Source of the DNA: Chelativorans sp. J32
Lineage (GTDB): Bacteria; Pseudomonadota; Alphaproteobacteria; Rhizobiales; Rhizobiaceae
Assembly: GCF_000518985.1 (NCBI RefSeq)
Contig: NZ_JAEQ01000021.1
Coordinates: forward strand, 1 to 64,000
Direction of reading: 5' to 3'
Length of the DNA: 64,000 bases
In this document: one piece after another, positions 26,151 to 33,815 of the stretch
How positions within the stretch are numbered: position 1 is the first letter of the stretch
Layout of the letters: each line of letters begins with the position of its first letter
The notes under the pieces: generated by a model
The model's database searches: none
The model's input: only the letters and a program-made list of their open reading frames with translations
Told to the model about the DNA's origin: nothing
Made by a program: the position numbers and the translations under genes

Positions 26151-26788
26151 GTTGCAGCACCACTACTAACTACGTTCTTCTGTGACAGACCTTGCAGGCC
26201 CCGTCGCATTGAATTCCGCAAGTTTCTAGCTCGCGGCTGTGCACGACAACCAAGTCATCGGAAACCGAAAATCCGAACCGATGCTTCCCGCAACCCGTCT
26301 CAAACCGCGCTAATTACATCGAGAGGTATTTCAGGTAAAGCTTTGATTGCATTTGGAAAAGATTCTGTTAGCTCTTGCAGTTTACCTGGAACCAAATCGG
26401 CCGCCGGGCGTTTTAAGTGGTTTTTTCTTCCGCGCAGTTGATCGCCAAGCGTGTTGCTCACTCAGCGCGCCCTCGTGAGTAGCGCCGGGCATTGGGACCC
26501 GAGGCATCACCCTCTTACACGAAGAGCTGAAGGCGGGTCACCGACGAGGTTGCCGCCCCACATGGCGCAAACGACCCGGTTTTGGTCAGGTCGGCTCTGA
26601 CAACAGTCCTCGATTTCTGTGATTACAACCGGGCCACAAGGGTTCGATGCAAGGAGCAAGGACGCACTTGGGGCAACCGGCTGGAGAGACGATGCCTGAG
26701 CCGCATCAGGTCCTGGCCGACATCGCTGAAAGCGGAAACGCTCAACGACAACCCAAGCAGCTATCGACCATCACGGAAGGGAAATGCC
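26151..26788. other. 638-bp intergenic region upstream of the repeat protein
   Basis: This lies between the divergent hybrid-kinase operon and the small secreted protein gene. Apart from the EcfG-like box at 26388-26412 I find no convincing gene. The frame of the secreted protein is open back to 26582, but that part has no signal peptide or homology. The ~375-nt distance from the promoter to the ATG leaves room for a long leader or a small RNA. Confidence 0.4.
26388..26412 (+). promoter_or_regulatory. EcfG (general stress sigma factor) type promoter, GGAAC-N16-CGTT
   Basis: GGAAC at 26388-26392 and CGTT at 26409-26412 are separated by exactly 16 bp, matching the alphaproteobacterial EcfG/RpoE2 consensus. 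The promoter points toward the repeat-containing secreted protein gene 377 bp away. Confidence 0.6.
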
Positions 26789-27262
26789 ATGCGTAAGATT
26801 ATTCTCACCTCCGCCTTCGCCTTACTAGGAATCGGTCTCAGCGCCGCGCATGCGCTTGATTCCGGTTACGACGCGGCGAACGACTTCGGCATCAGCGAGC
26901 AGAGCGACCTGCCGGCCTCTCTCGCCAGGACACACACCGGCGGTTCCGCCGCCGGGCTTGCCTCCACCGCCACGAGGGATGGTAGGACGACCGTCGGCTA
27001 TCCGTCGGGGCAGTCCGCCAGGGCGAACGGGGTCTATAACGGCCACAATGCCGCAGACGACTTCGCCGTGAGCGACCAGGACGACCTGCCGGCCTCGATA
27101 TCACGGGGACGGTATGATGAATCCCATGTCGGAAGCACCAACTCGACGTCTGGGGCCGAGAGGCAGCTGCGCGGCTACCCGCGTGGGGTGCAGTTCGGTG
27201 GCGCCAATCGGCTGTACCAGGGGTATAATGCTTCCGACGATTTTGTAGTTTCGGATGACTAA
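26789..27262 (+). CDS. Small secreted protein with three internal DDF/DLPAS repeats
   Basis: A 157-residue protein starting MRKIILTSAFALLGIGLSAA, a clear Sec signal peptide probably cleaved after AHA. The mature part has three spaced copies of one motif: YDAANDFGISEQSDLPASLA, HNAADDFAVSDQDDLPASIS and YNASDDFVVSDD, the last truncated at the C-terminus. Gly/Ser/Thr-rich linkers with YPSGQ/YPRGV motifs separate them. The acidic DxxDDF clusters could bind cations, but I know no family with a defined function. ATG 26789 follows GGAAGGGAAA. A strong terminator follows, so it is monocistronic. The EcfG-type box upstream suggests stress induction. Confidence 0.8.
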   Translation: MRKIILTSAFALLGIGLSAAHALDSGYDAANDFGISEQSDLPASLARTHTGGSAAGLASTATRDGRTTVGYPSGQSARANGVYNGHNAADDFAVSDQDDLPASISRGRYDESHVGSTNSTSGAERQLRGYPRGVQFGGANRLYQGYNASDDFVVSDD

Positions 27263-27286
27263 CAGCCGAACCAGCCGGGAAACCTC

Positions 27287-27314
27287 ATAGGCAGCCTCCA
27301 ACGAGGCTGCCTAT
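27287..27314. terminator. Rho-independent-type hairpin, 12-bp perfect stem
   Basis: ATAGGCAGCCTC (27287-27298) pairs perfectly with GAGGCTGCCTAT (27303-27314) around a CAAC loop, 25 bp after the stop codon. It lies between two convergent genes and could end both transcripts, although the downstream T-tract is weak. Confidence 0.8.
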
Positions 27315-27362
27315 TGCTACAGTGATCCTCGGTGCTGTTATCCATGATGCGTTCAGCTTGGG

Positions 27363-28451
27363 TCAGCCGACCTCGGATCCACTTGCATGTCGGCTCTCGG
27401 TCCGCTCGCCCTGAGACCTGAGCCTGGCATATTCGGGGATCTTGAAGCGCCGGCGGTATGCACCCGGCGTCATTCCGGTCACGCGCTTGAAGAGGCGGCG
27501 GAAGAAGGCCGGTTCTTCGTAGCCGACCTGCCAGCTGATTTCATCCACTGAAGCTTCCGTACGTTCGAGCCGCCGTTTGGCATCCTCTATTCTCAGCCGT
27601 TGCACATAGGCGATCGGGCTCAAGCCTGTGGTGGTGGTGAAACGCCGTTTGAATGTTCGCTCGGTGAGCCCCGTGCGCCGGATCATCTCTTCCACGGGAG
27701 CGGCTACAGAAAAATGCGTGGCGACCCAGTCTTGGGCGGTCTGGATAGCGAAATCGCCATGGTCCTTGCGACCTTCGAAGACGATGTAGGGCGCTAATCC
27801 GTCCTGATGCCATTGCAGGGCGAAGGAGCGCGCCACGGCCTGGGCGGCGGTCGCCCCGACATGGCGTGCTATCAGGTACAGCACGAGATCGTGCCAGGTC
27901 ATCGAAGCGCCCGATGTGATCAGTTCTTCGTGTTTGCCCGAGACGACCAGAACGCGCTCGGGGTGGACCGGCACCTGCGGATAGGTGGCTGCGAAGGCTG
28001 GAGCGTAGCCAAAATGCACCGTCGCATCGACACCGTCGAAAAGCCCGGTCTCGGCCAACAGGAAAATACCCGAACAGGCGGAGCAAAGAAGCGCTCCGCG
28101 GCGATGCATGGCGCGAAACCAGTCGACAAGTTCAGGATGAACACCCTTCCGCCAGCCCTCAGGCCCAAGCAGGATCGAGGGAACGATGATGATGTCGGTT
28201 TCGTGCACTTCGGCCATGCTACGCTGCACAACGACCGGCACGTGGCTGGCGAGTTCCAGTGGACCGGCTCTCAGCCCGACGATCTCCACCCGGAATGGCG
28301 GTGCCTGGAGCGGTATGCCGGACAAAGGCATCATCGCGAATGCGTTCATCACGTCGAAGATGCCGGAAAGGGTCGAGACCACAGCTTCGGGAATCGCAAC
28401 GAGGCTCACATGGAGCGGCTCGGATCTGGTCGCAGCAAAATGGTCCTGCAT
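27363..28451 (-). CDS. GlxA-family transcriptional regulator (DJ-1/PfpI + AraC)
   Basis: A 362-residue regulator from ATG 28451 (MQDHFAATRSEPLHVSLVAI); the frame is open further upstream without homology. The N-terminal ~200 residues are a DJ-1/PfpI amidotransferase-like domain with the nucleophile-elbow cysteine region ALLCSACSGIFLLAETGLFD, used in this family for ligand sensing. The C-terminal AraC/XylS double HTH includes AAPVEEMIRRTGLTERTFKR and ISWQVGYEEPAFFRRLFKRV. It is divergent from the methyltransferase gene, 184 bp away, which is its probable target. The ligand is unknown. Confidence 0.9.
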   Translation of the reverse strand: MQDHFAATRSEPLHVSLVAIPEAVVSTLSGIFDVMNAFAMMPLSGIPLQAPPFRVEIVGLRAGPLELASHVPVVVQRSMAEVHETDIIIVPSILLGPEGWRKGVHPELVDWFRAMHRRGALLCSACSGIFLLAETGLFDGVDATVHFGYAPAFAATYPQVPVHPERVLVVSGKHEELITSGASMTWHDLVLYLIARHVGATAAQAVARSFALQWHQDGLAPYIVFEGRKDHGDFAIQTAQDWVATHFSVAAPVEEMIRRTGLTERTFKRRFTTTTGLSPIAYVQRLRIEDAKRRLERTEASVDEISWQVGYEEPAFFRRLFKRVTGMTPGAYRRRFKIPEYARLRSQGERTESRHASGSEVG

Positions 28452-28635
28452 GTCAGTTCCCCTTGCGTGCGTAGAATAACGCCAACCGGGCCGCTGCGCC
28501 ACGATTCCCGCATCCTTGCTGCGGCAGGTGGCACAAAAGGCCCGATTGTGGATGACCCGGCTCTGCCGCTTTCTTCGTATTGCTGCGATTTTCGACAGCC
28601 TCAGGTTCCCTGAGCGTCTGACAGGAGGCACGGAC

Positions 28636-29712
28636 ATGGAGCACACACATCACGACATCATAGATTCCACTAAGCTCGACGAACTAGTGGGGCGTGCGAT
28701 CGAGGATCTTTCGGCAGGTTATGGCGGCGTCATGATCAGCCTCGGCAACCGTCTTGGGCTTTACAGAGCCATGGCCGGGGCCGGACCGCTCAGCGCGCGG
28801 GAAGTGGCCAAGCGTGCCGGATGCGCCGAACGCTACGTTCGGGAATGGCTCAATTCGCAGGTCGCCGGAGGCTACATCCTCTATCACGCGATCAGCGGCA
28901 CATATGAGCTGACACCCGAGCAGGCCCTCGTGCTCGCCGACGAGGAAAGCCCGGCCTTCATCCCAAATGCCTGGGCCGTCCCCGCATCCATGTGGGCGGA
29001 TGAGGAAAAGGCAGTGGAGGCTTTCCGTACCGGCAAAGGCATTCCTTGGGGCGATCACGACGGCCGCCTTTCCTGCGGCGTCGCTGCATTCTACCGCAAC
29101 GCCTACAAGGCGAGCCTCGTTTCCGAATGGTTGCCGTCACTGGAGGGTGTGACCGACAAGCTCAAGGAAGGGATCTCGGTCGCCGATATCGGCTGCGGAT
29201 ACGGCCATTCAACGGTACTCATGGCGAAGGCTTTTCCGGCGTCCCGTTTCACGGGCTTCGATGTGCATCAGGAATCGCTGGTCGAAGCTCGAAAAGTTGC
29301 CGCCGGAGCGGGCGTTTCTGCAAGGGCAACTTTCACGGCCGCGCGTGCCGACAATTATCCCGGCACTGGATACGGGCTGATATGCTTCTTCGATGCGCTG
29401 CACGACATGGGAGATCCGGTGGCCGCAGCGAACCATGCCGCCAAGGCACTTGCGCCAGATGGCGCCGTGATGTTGGTGGAGCCCTTCGCCAATGACCGGG
29501 TCGAGGGCAATATCTCGCCGGTAGGCAGACTATACTATGCGGCCTCGACCACCATCTGCTGCGCCCATGCGATCTCAGACGGTGGGCGCCTGGTGCTCGG
29601 CGCCCAGGCAGGCGAAGCGCGACTGGCTGAGGTCTTCCGCAAGGCCGGTTTCAGCCGCTTCCGTCGGGCTTTCGAGACGCCCTTCAACCTCGTCCTCGAG
29701 GCGCGGCTCTGA
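28636..29712 (+). CDS. SAM-dependent methyltransferase with N-terminal winged helix
   Basis: A 358-residue protein; ATG 28636 (MEHTHHDIIDSTKLDELVGR) has ACAGGAGGCA upstream. The N-terminal domain (GVMISLGNRLGLYRAMAGAG, AKRAGCAERYVREWLNSQVA) is the winged-helix dimerisation region of Rv2258c-like methyltransferases. The catalytic domain has motif I VADIGCGYGHSTVLMAKAFP, FTGFDVHQESLVEAR, and LICFFDALHDMGDPVAAANH. Its substrate is unknown. It is divergent from a GlxA-type regulator and ends in a strong hairpin, so it is a single-gene transcription unit. Confidence 0.9.
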   Translation: MEHTHHDIIDSTKLDELVGRAIEDLSAGYGGVMISLGNRLGLYRAMAGAGPLSAREVAKRAGCAERYVREWLNSQVAGGYILYHAISGTYELTPEQALVLADEESPAFIPNAWAVPASMWADEEKAVEAFRTGKGIPWGDHDGRLSCGVAAFYRNAYKASLVSEWLPSLEGVTDKLKEGISVADIGCGYGHSTVLMAKAFPASRFTGFDVHQESLVEARKVAAGAGVSARATFTAARADNYPGTGYGLICFFDALHDMGDPVAAANHAAKALAPDGAVMLVEPFANDRVEGNISPVGRLYYAASTTICCAHAISDGGRLVLGAQAGEARLAEVFRKAGFSRFRRAFETPFNLVLEARL

Positions 29713-29725
29713 TGACGGCCGAACC

Positions 29726-29757
29726 GGCTGGCGGACGGTGCGGGCCGTCCGCCAGCC
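29726..29757 (+). terminator. Hairpin terminator, 13-bp perfect stem
   Basis: GGCTGGCGGACGG (29726-29738) pairs perfectly with CCGTCCGCCAGCC (29745-29757) across a 6-nt loop, 13 bp after the methyltransferase stop codon. A run of nine T residues lies about 45 bp further on. Confidence 0.8.
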
Positions 29758-29889
29758 CAAATGATGCTTCGATCGCTGGCACCTCAGTCATGTCCGAGTG
29801 GCTTTTTTTTGGGCTGGAGTCCCTTGCAGTTTGACGCTAGGCCGCCCGATTATTACTGGCAATCATGACCAGGTCACCAGTCGGAAACT

Positions 29890-30693
29890 ATGGACGATCG
29901 CCCCGATTCAGAAGCGCAACACCACCTCGGCCTCGATGCAATTCGTGACCGCCTGCGCCTGCTCTATCACGGACGGTCGCCCCGTGCGTTGCGCTTCCAA
30001 TATACCGTGATGACCGTCGATCTGCTCATAATCACCTTCTTCATTGCCAGTCCGGTGCTCCGTGAGCGTCCATTTTTTCTTTGGATAGATTACTCAATCG
30101 CGGCGCTCCTAGCGCTCGATATCACCGCCCGGGCGATGGCATCGAGTGACATTCCGCGCTGGCTAAGGCAGCCGACGAGCATCGTCGATATCTTCATCAT
30201 GCTGACGCTGCTCTTCCCGCTTTGGCTCGCGAATTTGGGCTTTCTTCGCGTTCTACGCCTCTGGTCGCTATCGCGAAGCGGTGTGTTCTGGCAGCCGCTG
30301 ATCAGACGCGGTTACGGTCAATGGCGCGAGGTCGTGCAATCCGTGGTAAACCTGATCACGTTCCTCTTCGTCGTAACCGGCTTTATCTACACCTTCTTCT
30401 TCCGGGAAGGCGCCGGTTTCGCCGGCTATATCGATGCGCTATATTTCACCGTCACAAGCATGACCACCACGGGTTACGGCGACATCCTGCTGCCGGGTCC
30501 TTGGGGGAAGCTTACTGCGGTGGTGATCATGCTGGCAGGGGTCACGCTCTTCATCCGGCTAGGGCAGGCCATCTTTCGACCGCAGAAAGTCTGGCATCCC
30601 TGCCCGCAATGCGGGCTGCAGCGACACGATCCCGACGCGGTTCACTGTAAGGCTTGTGGCAATCTTCTGAAGATCCCGGATCCGGGCGATTAA
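29890..30693 (+). CDS. Voltage-gated-type potassium channel with C-terminal zinc ribbon
   Basis: A 267-residue ion channel subunit. Segments S1-S3 are clear (MTVDLLIITFFIASPVL, WIDYSIAALLALDITARAMA, IVDIFIMLTLLFPLWLANLG). The S4-like stretch LRVLRLWSLSRSG has few positive charges, so voltage gating is doubtful. The pore loop YFTVTSMTTTGYGDILLPGP contains the K+ selectivity filter TTTGYGD (192-198) between S5 and S6. After S6 comes a short cytoplasmic zinc ribbon, CPQC-x11-CKAC (Cys 238, 241, 253, 256), in place of the usual RCK/TrkA domain. It probably acts as a tetramer. No operon partner is seen. Confidence 0.88.
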   Translation: MDDRPDSEAQHHLGLDAIRDRLRLLYHGRSPRALRFQYTVMTVDLLIITFFIASPVLRERPFFLWIDYSIAALLALDITARAMASSDIPRWLRQPTSIVDIFIMLTLLFPLWLANLGFLRVLRLWSLSRSGVFWQPLIRRGYGQWREVVQSVVNLITFLFVVTGFIYTFFFREGAGFAGYIDALYFTVTSMTTTGYGDILLPGPWGKLTAVVIMLAGVTLFIRLGQAIFRPQKVWHPCPQCGLQRHDPDAVHCKACGNLLKIPDPGD

Positions 30694-30842
30694 TGGCTGT
30701 TGGCAAGCCCGCTTTATCCATCTTCGGCCGGAGCTGTTCGCTAAAGCCAGCTTCGGCAGGTCCTGAAGCTTGCTATTGCTCCCCGGGGCGGCGTGAAGAT
30801 CAGACCGTGCCAGAGGCTAAGGCTGTCGAGCGGCCCATCTCA

Positions 30843-30920
30843 CTAAAAGAAGAACAAATAAAGCAGAACAATCACGAACAGCGGCACTCCCATCCACCAA
30901 AGAATCAAACCTTTCAGCAT
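30843..30920 (-). CDS. Tiny hydrophobic membrane protein (25 aa)
   Basis: The minus-strand ATG at 30920 starts MLKGLILWWMGVPLFVIVLL and ends YLFFF at a TAG, a single membrane helix. The ribosome site GAGGAA is 7 nt upstream. A GGAAC-N16-CGTT promoter lies 37-61 bp upstream on the same strand. Very small proteins starting MLKGLILW are, as I recall, common in rhizobia and of unknown function. The combination of start, ribosome site, promoter and single helix makes this more than a chance frame. Confidence 0.65.
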   Translation of the reverse strand: MLKGLILWWMGVPLFVIVLLYLFFF

Positions 30921-30956
30921 CGTGCGTTCCTCATTGAAAGAAGTTGTTGGTACGGC

Positions 30957-30981
30957 AACGCGAAGGCCGAAGCTGAGTTCC
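30957..30981 (-). promoter_or_regulatory. EcfG-type promoter, GGAAC-N16-CGTT, for the 25-aa gene
   Basis: Reading the minus strand, GGAAC (30981-30977) is followed after exactly 16 bp by CGTT (30960-30957). That is the consensus general-stress promoter, at normal distance from the start codon at 30920. Confidence 0.72.
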
Positions 30982-31208
30982 GCAAATTCCTCATAGATGG
31001 CTGCGGGACAGCACCGCTCAGCTTGTGCACTGGCGCAATCTAGCTGCGCTCTATTCAGAGATGCAGAAAAGGGTGCTTATGAAGGTGTCGGTGTTCTGTT
31101 GGTGGTTTATGAGGAGCGGGTTTGGTGCCGTCCTTTTCGATTTGTCGTCGCACATACAACGCGCTGCCGGTGAGTGGATTTTGCTGAACGTCCGGCAGCT
31201 CAGCCGCG

Positions 31209-31370
31209 CTACGCGTCGCCAACTATAACCGTGACGGTCCCGGTGCCCTCGCAGGCGGGACAGTCTTTATCTGCAACCCGCCCACTTCCCTGGCATTTAG
31301 GGCAAATGTTCTTCCCTGATTGCTTGGATCCCGGCTGGGTTTCGTCGCCCGGTTTCGGCTTCTTCTGCAT
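31209..31370 (-). CDS. Small DnaJ-type zinc-finger protein (53 aa)
   Basis: The minus-strand ATG at 31370 starts MQKKPKPGDETQPGSKQSGK. It continues with a CPKCQGSGRV...CPACEGTGTV pair, the CxxCxGxG repeats of the DnaJ zinc-finger fold, and ends TVIVGDA at TAG. One zinc could be held by the four cysteines. Such proteins occur in many Rhizobiales as lone small ORFs of unknown role, perhaps redox or chaperone-related. No ribosome site is obvious before the ATG; an EcfG-like box at 31379-31403 lies so close that a leaderless mRNA would be needed. Confidence 0.75.
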   Translation of the reverse strand: MQKKPKPGDETQPGSKQSGKNICPKCQGSGRVADKDCPACEGTGTVTVIVGDA

Positions 31371-31378
31371 AGTGCCGT

Positions 31379-31403
31379 AACAAGCTGTAGGTAGGATGGT
31401 TCC
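31379..31403 (-). promoter_or_regulatory. Possible EcfG-type promoter (GGAAC-N17-GTT) for the zinc-finger gene
   Basis: On the minus strand GGAAC (31403-31399) is followed 17 bp later by GTT (31381-31379), the right spacing but with TGTT instead of CGTT. Transcription would start at about the ATG of the 53-aa gene, giving a leaderless message, so this is weaker than the other two boxes. Confidence 0.35.
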
Positions 31404-31578
31404 ATGAGAAGCCTGTCAGCACTAGCCACGCCAGTGCCTGTCAATAGCAGACTCTAGCGCGGCCGGCTGGTGTTCTTTTGCTTATTGTTTGTTGCTGCTC
31501 ATCGGCCCCATGGACCATGCAGCAGAACAACTTTCTGACGCGAGCAAATCGCGTCTTTAATGGCCGGGATATTCGTTT

Positions 31579-31974
31579 TCACGCCGCGACCGAAGCACTC
31601 CGCAAGGCGCTGAGCTGCAAGGCTGCGAAAAGGGCGACAGCGAGCGCCTGAGCTATGATGAACAACATTCCGAGCGTGTTCGGAGCGACAAGGCCCAGCC
31701 CGATGATGGTGAAACTCGCAAGGACCCACAGCGCATTCACGAGCACGATGTCCAGCAGGAGCAAACGTGATGCCGCTTCTCGTCGGGCGAGCACAAGGAG
31801 CATCGCCACGAATGGGATCAGCGCAAGGCCGGCCCAGAACAAGAGCGCCGCCGGCAGGTGCAGAAGCGGGCCGAGCAGCCCAGCTCCTGCTGTCATCAGG
31901 ATCGCGGCAGCGCCGCTCACAAAGGCATCTGCTAATAGGGCCTTGCGCAGGAAGGCTGAGATGGCAAGCGTCAT
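31579..31974 (-). CDS. Small integral membrane protein, four helices
   Basis: A 131-residue protein almost entirely hydrophobic, with about four membrane segments: GAAAILMTAGAGLLGPLLHL, AALLFWAGLALIPFVAMLLV, LDIVLVNALWVLASFTIIGL and TLGMLFIIAQALAVALFAAL. The helix-hairpin layout resembles small uncharacterised membrane proteins of Proteobacteria. There are no catalytic motifs. It is divergent from the XRE regulator gene; the operator-like palindrome at 32054 lies between them, 80 bp from this start and 28 bp from the regulator's. Confidence 0.75.
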   Translation of the reverse strand: MTLAISAFLRKALLADAFVSGAAAILMTAGAGLLGPLLHLPAALLFWAGLALIPFVAMLLVLARREAASRLLLLDIVLVNALWVLASFTIIGLGLVAPNTLGMLFIIAQALAVALFAALQLSALRSASVAA

Positions 31975-32053
31975 TCTTTGGACTCCTTCGTCTCCATCGG
32001 ACCGGCTGATTGCCGCCGGTTGTGGGGAGAATGACGCTTACCGCTCCGCATGG

Positions 32054-32074
32054 CGATTACCATCGAGGTAATCG
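32054..32074. promoter_or_regulatory. Operator-like palindrome CGATTACC-N5-GGTAATCG (copy 1)
   Basis: Perfect 8-bp arms, CGATTACC and GGTAATCG, flank a 5-bp spacer 28 bp upstream of the XRE/MmyB regulator start. A related site occurs at 33034 upstream of the next gene, so it is a candidate binding site for this regulator. Confidence 0.6.
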
Positions 32075-32101
32075 TTCGTTTCACCTTGTCGGGCTACAGG
32101 A

Positions 32102-32935
32102 ATGCTCATGCAAAACACGAACACAGCAAACAAATCCGCAGATCGTGTGGGTGACCTCTTGCGCGAATGGCGGCAGCGCCGTCGCATCAGCCAGCTTCAT
32201 CTGGCGCTGGAGGCAGGTATTTCGCAACGGCATTTGAGCTTTGTCGAAAGCGGCCGCGCGGCGCCGTCGCGCGAGATGGTGCTGAATCTTGCCGAAACGC
32301 TCGCCGTCCCGCTGAGGGACCGCAATCGCCTGCTTTTGTCGGCCGGTTATGCCCCGTCCTTCGCAGAACGCTCACTCGGAGACCCCCTTCTCAAGCCGGC
32401 AATGGAGGCTGTGCAGCGGATTCTCGACGGCCATTCGCCCAATCCGGCACTGGCAATCGACGGACACTGGAACATGTTGCTTGCTAATGGCGCAATCACT
32501 TTGCTTTTGACAGAAGTCCAGGACAAGTCTCTGCTTGAGCCGCCCGTCAACGCACTGCGGCTAAGCTTGCATCCCCAAGGGCTTGCGCCGAACATTCTCA
32601 ATCTCACGGAATGGCGCGCGCATGTTCTGGAGCGCCTTCGGGGCATCAATGATCTCGTGGCGGATCCGGTATTAGCCGACCTGGAGGAGGAACTCTCATC
32701 CTATCCAGGTGGCAGAAGGAGCCACCGCCCCACTGCCAATCATGCAGGCAACATCGCCGTCCCGTTCCAGATACGGCTCGGCGCGGCCGAGCTTTCCTTC
32801 ATCACGACGACGACCGTGTTCGGCGCACCGCTCGATATTACGCTTTCGGAACTCGCCATCGAAAGCTTCTTTCCGTCGGATGAAGTTACGGCACGGTTTT
32901 TGAGAGAGGCCCAGGCCGACGGGCGGATCGGCTGA
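32102..32935 (+). CDS. XRE-family regulator with MmyB-like ligand domain
   Basis: A 277-residue regulator. The N-terminal XRE helix-turn-helix reads VGDLLREWRQRRRISQLHLA and AGISQRHLSFVESGRAAPSR, typical of MmyB-type proteins. The C-terminal PAS-like MmyB domain (LAIDGHWNMLLANGAITLLL, LHPQGLAPNILNLTEWRAHV, LSFITTTTVFGAPLDITLSE) binds a fatty-acid-like or other small ligand in characterised homologues. The start is ATG 32102 or 32108. It probably binds the palindrome just upstream (autoregulation) and the similar one before the NTF2-like gene. It is divergent from a small membrane protein gene. Confidence 0.9.
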   Translation: MLMQNTNTANKSADRVGDLLREWRQRRRISQLHLALEAGISQRHLSFVESGRAAPSREMVLNLAETLAVPLRDRNRLLLSAGYAPSFAERSLGDPLLKPAMEAVQRILDGHSPNPALAIDGHWNMLLANGAITLLLTEVQDKSLLEPPVNALRLSLHPQGLAPNILNLTEWRAHVLERLRGINDLVADPVLADLEEELSSYPGGRRSHRPTANHAGNIAVPFQIRLGAAELSFITTTTVFGAPLDITLSELAIESFFPSDEVTARFLREAQADGRIG

Positions 32936-33033
32936 TACTTGGGCATCCGGCTGGCATGATCTGCGAGCGGAAGGAAGCACCGGCTCCTTCCACCGGATCT
33001 CCGCCAATGAACGTGCGCCGAACATCGTTTACC

Positions 33034-33054
33034 TCATTACGTCCAAGGTAATCG
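33034..33054. promoter_or_regulatory. Operator-like site ATTAC-N8-GGTAATCG (copy 2)
   Basis: TCATTACGTCCAAGGTAATCG matches copy 1 at 15 of 21 positions, with the right arm GGTAATCG identical and the left arm ATTAC conserved. It is 70 bp upstream of the NTF2-like gene. Confidence 0.5.
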
Positions 33055-33123
33055 ACCGATCTTTGCTTCCCTGAGAGGATCAAGCCATCAACGGCTACGG
33101 CCCGACAGCAGCAGGAGAGCACC

Positions 33124-33576
33124 ATGTCCGCAACATCAACTGCCAACAATACTTTCGCCGCCACTGCCTCTGTCACCGAGGCCACCCGAGCCGTCGTGCA
33201 GGAATTCCTTGCCGCCCGGCTCGCGGGGGACACTGGGCGGCTCGTCGCGCTCTTCGCCGATCAGGTCGATTGGCTGCTCGCCGAGAACCCGGCCGCCCCG
33301 TGGATCCGACCGCGGTCCACCGCCGCCGAATGCGCCGCTCAGTTCACGGAATTGATGGCGTACACCGTGCCGGAGGACGCGCGCGCCTCTATCGAGACAT
33401 TTCTGGTTGACGGCCCCGATGCCGTTTTGATGGGGTATGTGTCGGGGACCGTACGCGCGACAGGAAAGTCGTTCGAGGGCCCGTTCGCGCTCCGCCTTAC
33501 CGTTGAGAACGGTCGGATCACCCGTCACCACCTCTATGAGAACAGCCTGTCTATTGCCGAGGCCTGCACCCCCTGA
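33124..33576 (+). CDS. NTF2-like/SnoaL family protein
   Basis: A 150-residue protein of the nuclear transport factor 2/SnoaL fold. The first helix is EATRAVVQEFLAARLAGDTG, and the core includes LVALFADQVDWLLAENPAAP and the sheet strands SFEGPFALRLTVENGRITRH. Fold members bind small hydrophobic molecules and include isomerases, cyclases and dehydratases. No catalytic Asp/His pair can be asserted. It follows the XRE regulator and carries the same operator-like motif upstream, so it is the likely regulated target. Ribosome site AGCAGGAGAG is about 8 bp before ATG 33124. Confidence 0.82.
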   Translation: MSATSTANNTFAATASVTEATRAVVQEFLAARLAGDTGRLVALFADQVDWLLAENPAAPWIRPRSTAAECAAQFTELMAYTVPEDARASIETFLVDGPDAVLMGYVSGTVRATGKSFEGPFALRLTVENGRITRHHLYENSLSIAEACTP

Positions 33577-33750
33577 GGGAAGCTTGCCATCGATCGGCCT
33601 CCACCAGATAAGCCGGTCGGTTGCCGCTTGCTGGCGTCTGCGGCGATGGGTGATCGTTGGACGCAGTGAACCTCGGCGGTCCCGGAGCGCGGCAGAGCCG
33701 CTTTCCTGCACGCCAGTGTTTACCACCTGTCTCAATGAAGGAAGTATCAG

Positions 33751-33808
33751 CTATGGGATGAGGCGCCTCAGCTCTCAATCAAAACGTTCCCTCGTCTTCA
33801 TCCCATAG
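33751..33808. repeat. 11-bp perfect inverted repeat with 36-bp loop
   Basis: CTATGGGATGA (33751-33761) and TCATCCCATAG (33798-33808) are perfect inverted copies between the convergent ends of the NTF2-like gene and the GAF gene. They could form a transcript stem closing both units; the long loop is unusual for an intrinsic terminator. Confidence 0.5.
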
Positions 33809-33815
33809 TTTGGAA

